A stretch of DNA of 64,000 bases from Paguma larvata (lineage: Eukaryota; Chordata; Mammalia; Carnivora; Viverridae). The DNA lies in assembly GCA_030068075.1 (NCBI GenBank), contig CM057826.1, forward strand, positions 52,223,116 to 52,287,115. The letters run 5' to 3'. The position numbers were made by a program, and so were the translations under genes. Below are positions 57,710 to 64,000 of the stretch, in pieces. How positions within the stretch are numbered: the stretch's first letter is position 1; each line of letters opens with the position of its first letter. The notes under the pieces are model-generated. The model did not search any database and was not told the origin of the DNA. It worked only from the letters and a program-made list of their open reading frames with translations.

Positions 57710-58010
57710 TTAGAAAATAAAAAGTACAAAATTAATATTTCTATGAATTCCTTCAGCCAGCTAAATTCGCTCTCGCAGGTGCCACAAAGACAAATGGATG
57801 TTTATTTCCAAACTAGGCACCAAGAAGAACATCTGAGAAAATAGCCTGTATTTGAGACAGGTGGCTTGCCAACCAATTTACGAACTCACTAAATACATAT
57901 ATATTATAAAATAATTAATTGAATGACATGATGTGAGTTAGACAACATTTGTACTCATTCTCTCTTAGTGCTGGCATGTCATTCTAATGTGATTCTGTCG
58001 TCAGGTAGAC
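57710..58010. other. Unique DNA
   Basis: Nothing recognised. Confidence 0.5.
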
Positions 58011-58014
58011 ATCT

Positions 58015-58152
58015 ACTACTCAAAATATGGTCCTTGGACCAACAACATCGGCATTACAAAATGGCTTCCTGGGAGCCCTTGGGTACCATCCCAGAGTTTC
58101 TGAATTCCCCAAGTTACTCTTACGCACAGTAATGTATGAGAAGCATTGGGCT
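58015..58152. mobile_element. MER5A-type hAT fragment
   Basis: 'ctcaaaatatggtccttgga' with 'ccaacaacatcggcat' and 'cccagagtttctgaattccc' matches the MER5A order (ctcaaagtgtggtccccgga..cagcatcagcatcacctggg..). Confidence 0.8.
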
Positions 58153-58332
58153 GCATTTGCTTAAATAAGGTGAAAATCTTCTTGCACTGAAAAAAAGGGG
58201 AGGTGATGGTGATCCAGCACAGGCCATCAAGCGTATAATGTTTATATGAGAGCAGTAATTTAGGTGGTGTTGTTAGAAAATGAAGTTACTTAGGAAAGTA
58301 ATCATCATAATGAAATAATTTGAAAGTATATA

Positions 58333-58655
58333 CAGTGGTTCTCGACTGTGGCTGTACATCTAGAATTGCCTGGGGGATTTTTTTAAAAGTTTTTATTTGA
58401 ATTCCAATTAGTTATAATACAGTGCAATATTAGTTTCAGGTGTGCAATATAGTGATTCAACACTTCCATCTAACACCGGTGCTCATCACAACAAGGGCAC
58501 GTGGAATCCACCTGGGGAGCTTTTTAAACTAAGAATGCTTTGGTCTCACCTCCAGAGATTCTGATTTAATTTTTCTGGAGAGGTTTTTTTGCATCAGGAT
58601 TTTTTAAAAGTTCCATATGAGTTTTATGTGCAGCTAGAGCTAAGAACCATTGATA
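58333..58655. mobile_element. MER5A-like hAT element split by a LINE-1 fragment
   Basis: The left part 'agtggttctcgactgtggct' and 'gtacatctagaattgcctgg' continues after the insertion as 'ggaatccacctggggagctt' and 'cagagattctgatttaattt', ending near 'gctaagaaccattga'. The repeated 'gaattgcctgggggat' and 'gaatccacctggggag' segments are probably the LINE-1 target duplication. Confidence 0.75.
58380..58502 (-). mobile_element. LINE-1 3' UTR fragment, antisense
   Basis: TTTTTTAAAAG start, then 'caatattagtttcaggtgtg', 'caatatagtgattcaacact' and 'ggtgctcatcacaacaaggg', the reverse complement of a carnivore LINE-1 3' UTR end. Only about 120 bp was copied. Confidence 0.88.
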
Positions 58656-58688
58656 AAATACAAGAAGTTGTTAAGATAACTGGGTTAA

Positions 58689-58906
58689 GGGGAGCCTGGG
58701 TGGCTCAGGTGGTTGAGCATCTGACTTCGGCTCTGATCATGATCTCGTGGTCTGTGAGCTCGAGCCCCGTGTAAGGCTCTGTGCTGACAGCTCAGAGCCT
58801 GGAGCCTGCTTCGGATTCTGTGTCTCCCTCTCTCTCTGCTCCTTCCCCACTCATGCTCTGTCTCTCTCTGCCTCAAAAATAAATAAACATTAAAAAAATT
58901 AAAAAA
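58689..58906 (+). mobile_element. Felid-type SINEC, sense, young-looking
   Basis: Head 'ggggagcctgggtggctcag' and full felid-type body with intact A-box and B-box ('gagctcgagcccc'). The tail is AATAAATAAACATTAAAAAAATT. The 16-bp TSD AAGATAACTGGGTTAA is perfect at 58673-58688 and 58907-58922. Low divergence suggests a recent insertion. Confidence 0.97.
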
Positions 58907-58922
58907 AAGATAACTGGGTTAA

Positions 58923-59195
58923 TTAGTTTGAGGGAAAGAAAACTTACATGGATGATCACAGAGCAGATTAATTTTGTGTAGTTCTAGGAAGTAGAGTGGA
59001 ACACTTAATGATTGAAGACCAATATAAGAATAATGGTAGTTTGAGCACATGAAACAAAAATGGGCTTTTTTGAGGGTACCTATTGAGATCAGGTGGAGAC
59101 TACACAGACAGAAGGCCTTAAGTGACACTATAGAACACTCATGGATTTATTGTTGTGCATTGGCTCAGTAGGGTACAGGATTGTCAGCCTGTGTT
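58923..59195. other. Unique DNA
   Basis: Nothing recognised. Confidence 0.5.
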
Positions 59196-59199
59196 ATAA

Positions 59200-59415
59200 T
59201 AGAGTGATAATAAGTATGTTTAATGAGCACTTTCTGTGCTGGGCACTTTACATGAATTACTAGATTTCATCCAACCGCAATTCTATGAGGACAAGTTCTT
59301 TGAAACCAAGGCTTAGAGAATTGAAATAAATTACTTGAGATTATAAGTTAGTAGCAGGAATGGGCTTCAAATCAGGATTTATCAGACCCAACATCCCATA
59401 ATTTTAACCACATAT
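59200..59415 (-). repeat. MIR, fairly complete
   Basis: 'aatgagcactttctgtgctg', 'ggcactttacatgaattact', 'caaccgcaattctatgagga', 'aaggcttagagaattgaaat' and 'catcccataattttaaccac' follow the reverse MIR order end to end. Confidence 0.9.
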
Positions 59416-59419
59416 AGTT

Positions 59420-60280
59420 CTACCATGATGCTCAAGGACACACAATTCTATGATTCTTAGTTGTGCCCCTATACTATTTACTTGAAGATCAGATTTAATG
59501 AGCAGGGAGGTTTATTTAAGTAAACTGTCATTAACTGTAAAGAATAGTTTCAAAATCACTTTTTCAAAACTTAGATAATAGAATGTCATTGAGAGAACAA
59601 ACCTGGGTTAAAGGACCTACAATCTTAATTATAATAAGTTAGTAGTTAGAAGATGATGATGATCATAGATAGATAAAGAAAACGAGTAATAAAAGTAGGC
59701 AATTTGCAATACCAATACAGTTTGTTACAATTCCTTTTGTCCCTCTCAGCTGTGATTGAAAGCATATTTGTTTTTATTCACTCTTTTTTAAAATTGTAGT
59801 CTATGTTTGTATTGCAGAACTAATCATGAGTCACCCAAGTGTAACCAAGGAGTGCTGAGGGCTCTGGAAATAGGACAAAGGAAATTCATTAAAAAGTAAT
59901 GTTGACTTACACTTTCAAAAGGTCATTAGAAATGCTAAACCACAGAACACCCTTGTCTGAGCTGGTACCATATCCAATCATTTACCGGTCCCAGGCTTCT
60001 GAACATTTGGTCATCATCAGCGTTCTTAGCCACCAAATAGAAAACCAGCTGATTCTACACTATGAGCCTTGGGTTAGTATGCTATCCTTTATCTAGGATA
60101 CACTAGCTCTTTTCCTCCATCTTGAGATACCATGCTCAGTGTGCATCCTAGTCACGTGGCAGCCTGGGGACCTTAAGTTTTCAGTTCATGTATGAACCCA
60201 AGTCTTCACCTTTACTCTTCTCTGTGAAAGGGCACCATAGGCTGACTTTTGTCAAACTTTCCTAAGAGAATTACCTCGAA
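59420..60280. other. Unique DNA
   Basis: No gene or repeat family recognised. Confidence 0.5.
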
Positions 60281-60287
60281 AATGTTT

Positions 60288-60447
60288 TTTTTTTAATTTT
60301 AGAGAGAAAAAGCATATGTTGGGGGAAGGGGCAGAGGAGAGAAAAAGAATCTTAAGCAGGCTCCACACTCAGCATGGAACTCAGTGTGGGGCTCAACCAT
60401 CACCTGAGCTGAAATCAAGTGTCAGACACTCAATTGACTGCATGCCT
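60288..60447 (-). mobile_element. SINEC, antisense, shortened older copy
   Basis: T-rich start, 'aatcttaagcaggctccaca' and 'ctcagcatggaactcagtgt' (older subtype body). The head is degraded ('cactcaattgactgcat') and an internal piece near the B-box is missing. TSD possibly ACCTCGAAAATG / GCCTCGTATGAAAA. Confidence 0.85.
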
Positions 60448-60569
60448 CGTATGAAAACTTCTTAAAAACAGGCATGGAGTAAAAAGGTGAATCAAATGGT
60501 GTATATTTTGTAATCAAAAGGTGAGTATTTCACTTTTATATTTCAGTAATTCCAAGTAGAGACCTAGGA

Positions 60570-60588
60570 TAGCATAGCATAGCATAGA
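60570..60588. repeat. Short (TAGCA)n tract
   Basis: About four AGCAT pentamers in a row. Confidence 0.8.
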
Positions 60589-60744
60589 CAACCATTACTG
60601 TAGAGAATTTTCTGGGTGTATGAAGGGATCAAAAGGCATTTATTTCAGCATCATTTTCATAAAATACTTTCTTCTGGACAGTCCACTGCCACTAACACTA
60701 AGATGTAGAAGCACTAAAAAAGAAAGCACTGAACTTTCTTTCTG

Positions 60745-61065
60745 TAAAAAGCTAGATGATAAATGTTTTAGACTTTGTGGACCATTATAGTCTCAGCCAC
60801 AGAAACTCAACTCTGTTGTAGTGCAAAGTAGCCATACAAAGTAGCCATAGTCAGTAAACGAATGGACTTGGCTGTCTTCCAATAAAATTTTATTTATGCA
60901 TCATGAATTTTGAATTTCTGGTAATATTTACATAGCACAATATGTTCATTTGACTTTTTTCCTCGTTTAAAATGTGAAAACTATTTTGTAAGCTCATGGG
61001 CCTTACAAAACTAGGTGACTGACTGGATTTGTCCCACAGGCTATAGTTTGCTTACACCTACTTTA
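60745..61065. mobile_element. hAT-type MER element, fuller copy
   Basis: 'gtagtgcaaagtagccatac', 'aacgaatggacttggctgtc', 'ttccaataaaattttattta' and 'ggatttgtcccacaggctat' with 'agtttgcttaca' at the end follow the family order. The 'caaagtagccata' segment is tandemly duplicated (60824-60850). Same family as 30105-30265. Confidence 0.85.
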
Positions 61066-61429
61066 CTCTTCTAAGCATTCTGATTTCTAGAAGAGAAGTA
61101 GAATTCTGAATTTAATTTATTAGATTGACTGATTCATTTTGTTAGATTTTTTTGTTTTTATCAAGATGCTACCCATATTTCTTTCCAAAGGTGTTTATAA
61201 ACAAGAATTGGTGGTTAAATTACCACCTCCCTTACAAATTTTAGGATGTTTTGTTCTAGTTTTGTGAAAAACGCTACTGATATTTTGATGGGGATTGCAC
61301 TGAATATATAGATTGCTCTGGATAATAGAGACATTTTAACTGCTAATTCTTAAAATCTATGAGCACATATTATCTTCCCATTTATTTGTGTTGTCTTTAG
61401 TTTGTATGGAACCACAATCTCGTCCCCTC

Positions 61430-61478
61430 TCAAAAAAAAAAAAAAAACAAACAACAACAAAAATCCAAAAATCGTAAT
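61430..61478 (+). repeat. A-rich expansion inside LINE-1 ORF2
   Basis: Where LINE-1 normally reads 'accacaaaagaccccaaata', this copy has a C/T stretch, A15 and CAAACAACAACAAAAA. Probably local slippage. Confidence 0.8.
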
Positions 61479-62039
61479 AGCCAAAGCAGTCTTAAGAAAG
61501 AAGAACAAAGCTGGAGATATCATGCTCCCTGATTTCTAACTATACTACAGATTATAGTAATCAGAACAGTATTATGGTGCTGATGTGAAAACAGACATAT
61601 ACACCAATGTAATAGAATAGAGTGCTCAGAAATAAATCCATGCTCATATGGGCACTTAATCTATTACAAAAGAGGCAAGAATACACCATAGGAAAAGATG
61701 GCCTCTTCAATAAATGGTGTTGGGAAAATTGGACAGCTACATGCAAAAGAATGGAACTGGACTACTATGTTACACCATACACAAAATAAATTCAAAATGG
61801 GTTGAATCCTTGAATGTAAGACCTAACACCATAAAACTCCTAGAAGAAAACACAGGCAATAACTCCTGGACATCAGTCTTCACAATATTTTTTGGACCAG
61901 TCTCCTCAGGAAGGGCAACAAAAACTAAAATAAACAAATGGTATTACATTGAGTTAAATTGTTTTTGCACAACAAAAGAAAGCATCAACAAAACAAAAAG
62001 GCAACCTACTGAATGGGAGATAATATCAGCAAATCATAC

Positions 62040-62160
62040 ATCTGTTATCTATCTATTTATCTATCTGTAGATATATCCTGTTATATATATATATATATAT
62101 TTATATCTTTATATATAGATATACACACATATATACCCATCTTTATATATATGTATATCC
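62040..62160 (+). repeat. (TATC)n/(TA)n microsatellite inside LINE-1
   Basis: TATCTATCTATTTATCTATC then (TA)11 and ATATATAC-type units, placed where ORF2 would read 'atccaaaatatataaagaac'. It grew after insertion. Confidence 0.9.
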
Positions 62161-63091
62161 TCATTTAAAAATGTGTGGAGATTATTAATAGACATTTTTC
62201 CAAAGTAGACATACAGACGACTAACAGACTCATGTTCAAGTTCACTAATCATCAGGGAAATGTAAATCAAAATCACAACGTGGTATCTCCTTGTACCAGT
62301 CAGAATGTTTATAATCAAAAAGACAAGTGTTGGTGAGGATGTGGAGATAAGTCAACTTAGGTATGCTGTTGTTGGGAAAGTAAATTTGTACAGCCACTGT
62401 GGAAAGTATGTGGACAGTCCTCAAAAAATTAAAAATAGAACTACCATATGATCCAAGTAATTCCACTTCTGAGTATTTACCTGAAGAAAATGAAAACACC
62501 ATTTTGAAGAGATATATGCACCTCTATTTTTATTGCAGCATTATTTACTATAATCAAGTTATGGAACCAGCCTAAGTGTCCATCAATAGATAAATGGATA
62601 TAGAAGATGTTATATGTATGAAATGAAATATTACATAGCCATAAAAAATGAAATCTTGCCATTTATGACAACATGGATGGACCTAGAGGGTGCTGTGCTA
62701 AGTGAAATAAGTCAGACAGAGAGAGACCAGTTTCACCTCATTTCATTTACATATGGAATCCAAAAAACCAAACAAATGAACAAACCAAACAGAAAAAGAG
62801 TCATAGATACAGGAAACAAACTTGGTTATCAGAGTGGGGAGGAACTGGGTGGCAGGCAAAACAGGTGAAGGGGATTAAGAGGTACAAACTTCTAGTTATA
62901 AAATAAATAAGTAGTGAGAGATGTAATGAACAGCAAAGGGAATATAGTCAATAATATCATAATTAACTTTGTATGGAGATCCTTTAGTGATATATAAAAA
63001 TACTGAATCATCATGATGTACACCTGAAACCAATAGGATATTGTATGTCAGTTATCTGTCAATTATGAGGGAAAAAAAGAATTACCATCTC

Positions 63092-63295
63092 ACCTCTCTT
63101 GGGAGGGACCTGGTTTTGATTCTTGGCCAAAGTAATAAGACACATACTGTAATAAATAAATTTGGAATATAAAGTCCAGACTTTGAGTTACTCCTTACCC
63201 ATGTGACTTTGAAAAGTTACTTTATATTTATGATTCTTAAAGTCCACATCAGCAAAGATGATTCTCTGAGTAGAAGAATCTACATTTTAAATGTG
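63092..63295. other. Unique DNA
   Basis: Nothing recognised. Confidence 0.5.
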
Positions 63296-63299
63296 GAAA

Positions 63300-63545
63300 T
63301 GATATTAGCTTACATTTACAATAATAATAGTTATAGTTCTTCCTATGGGCTAGGCATTGTTTTGGGGCTTTACATGTATTGATTCATTGGATCCTCACAA
63401 CAACCATATGAAATGGATACTTTTGTTATTTACTATTTTACTTATTTGCATATTAAGACACAAAGAGCTCAAGTGATTTACCCATGGTCTCAGAACTAGT
63501 AAGTGGCAGAGATAGGATTTGAATCCTGCATTCTTGCACCTGAAT
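63300..63545 (-). repeat. MIR, nearly complete
   Basis: 'gggctaggcattgttttggg', 'gctttacatgtattgattca', 'atcctcacaacaaccatatg', 'gtaagtggcagagataggat' and 'ttgaatcctgcattcttgca' make this the clearest MIR in the window. Confidence 0.95.
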
Positions 63546-63589
63546 CCATATTCTTCTCTGGAACCTCTTTTGTTTCATATTATGGTCTA

Positions 63590-63870
63590 GTCATGTACCA
63601 CACACTGTACTAACCATTTCACATATGCTGTGTAACGGAATGCTGACAACAATCTTATGATGTGGACATAGAGCAGCTTAGTAGTTAGTGTGTAGGCTCT
63701 GAAGATGGGCTTCCTGGACTCAGTTTTCTTCTTGCTTTGTGAGCAACTACTTTTCTTATGTCTGATTTTACTGGGAACGATAGTAATGATAGGCACCTTT
63801 TGATTCTTGTGAAGATGAAATGAAATAATGCATGCAACATAGCGAGGATTGTCCCAGCATACAATTTTAG
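63590..63870. repeat. MIR fragments in opposite orientations
   Basis: 63590-63670 reads reverse MIR ('cacacactgtactaaccatt', 'gctgacaacaatcttatgat'). 63675-63870 reads sense MIR ('gtaggctctgaagatgggct', 'ggactcagttttcttcttgc', 'gaagatgaaatgaaataatg'). Confidence 0.65.
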
Positions 63871-64000
63871 ATTTGTTCAGTCACTCACTTGCTTACTCAT
63901 TCATTCATTTCTATTTCTTGAATAGTGGAGTTGAATAAATTTTAAACAATGCAAGCATATATTTGCATTTAAAATATTAATGCATAGATTTTGTTTCGCA

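Larger units (their letters stand above)
61230..63079 (+). mobile_element. LINE-1 with 5' inversion (twin priming), TSD
   Basis: 61230 to about 61395 is antisense ORF2 ('ttttaggatgttttgttcta', 'gatggggattgcactgaata'). From about 61401 the sense strand begins at 'tttgtatggaaccacaa', the LINE-1 position next to the outer end of the inverted part. It continues through ORF2 to a 3' UTR ('gatgtacacctgaaaccaat') and a short A tail. TSD AATTACCACCTC (61218-61229) against AATTACCATCTC (63080-63091). Longest ORF2 remnant is 61714-62070; stops elsewhere make it dead. Confidence 0.92.

Overview
This window is animal, almost certainly carnivoran and most likely felid, nuclear DNA, and I find no protein-coding gene in it. 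The diagnosis rests on its repeats. About twenty tRNA-derived CAN SINEs (SINEC) are present. Several carry the body typical of cats: a tRNA-like head, a middle reading 'gtgctgacagctcagagcctgg', a TC-rich stretch and an AATAAA-containing tail. Carnivore-type LINE-1 3' ends and a Tigger DNA transposon are also present. Open frames are short (longest about 160 codons), and the longest ones lie in LINE-1 or Tigger debris or in simple repeats. The window is probably a gene desert or part of a very large intron; the sequence cannot say which.

Layout. 1-8400: AT-rich DNA with two sense SINEs and a few MIR fragments. 8405-9595: an antisense LINE-1 3' end, then a SINE joined to a sense LINE-1 3' end. 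9836-22700: mostly unique DNA with SINEs (many with clear target-site duplications, TSDs), MIRs and microsatellites. 23275-26595: an old antisense LINE-1, broken by a SINE and by an LTR-like repeat, followed by two antisense SINEs, one with an internal 22-bp tandem expansion. 26600-42700: the least repeat-dense part. It has DNA-transposon relics, MIR/L2 relics, a MaLR-like LTR, two stretches that may be conserved noncoding DNA, and a U2 snRNA fragment inserted in a MIR. 42720-47360: a long sense LINE-1 with a dead ORF2 whose FADD motif is still readable. 47380-53400: further antisense and sense LINE-1 debris, including one 5'-inverted insertion. 54437-55699: a complete-ended Tigger element with a broken transposase. 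57195-58906: three SINEs, two in opposite orientation 73 bp apart. 61230-63079: a second 5'-inverted LINE-1. The window ends in MIRs.

No operon, pathway, CRISPR array or novel coding system was seen. The most informative objects are retrotransposition products: the 3'-truncated U2 insertion whose target resembles the next part of U2 RNA, two twin-priming LINE-1 inversions with TSDs, a possible SINE-LINE chimera, and the SINE with a tandemly amplified B-box segment. Family names come from recognition by eye; none was checked against a repeat library.
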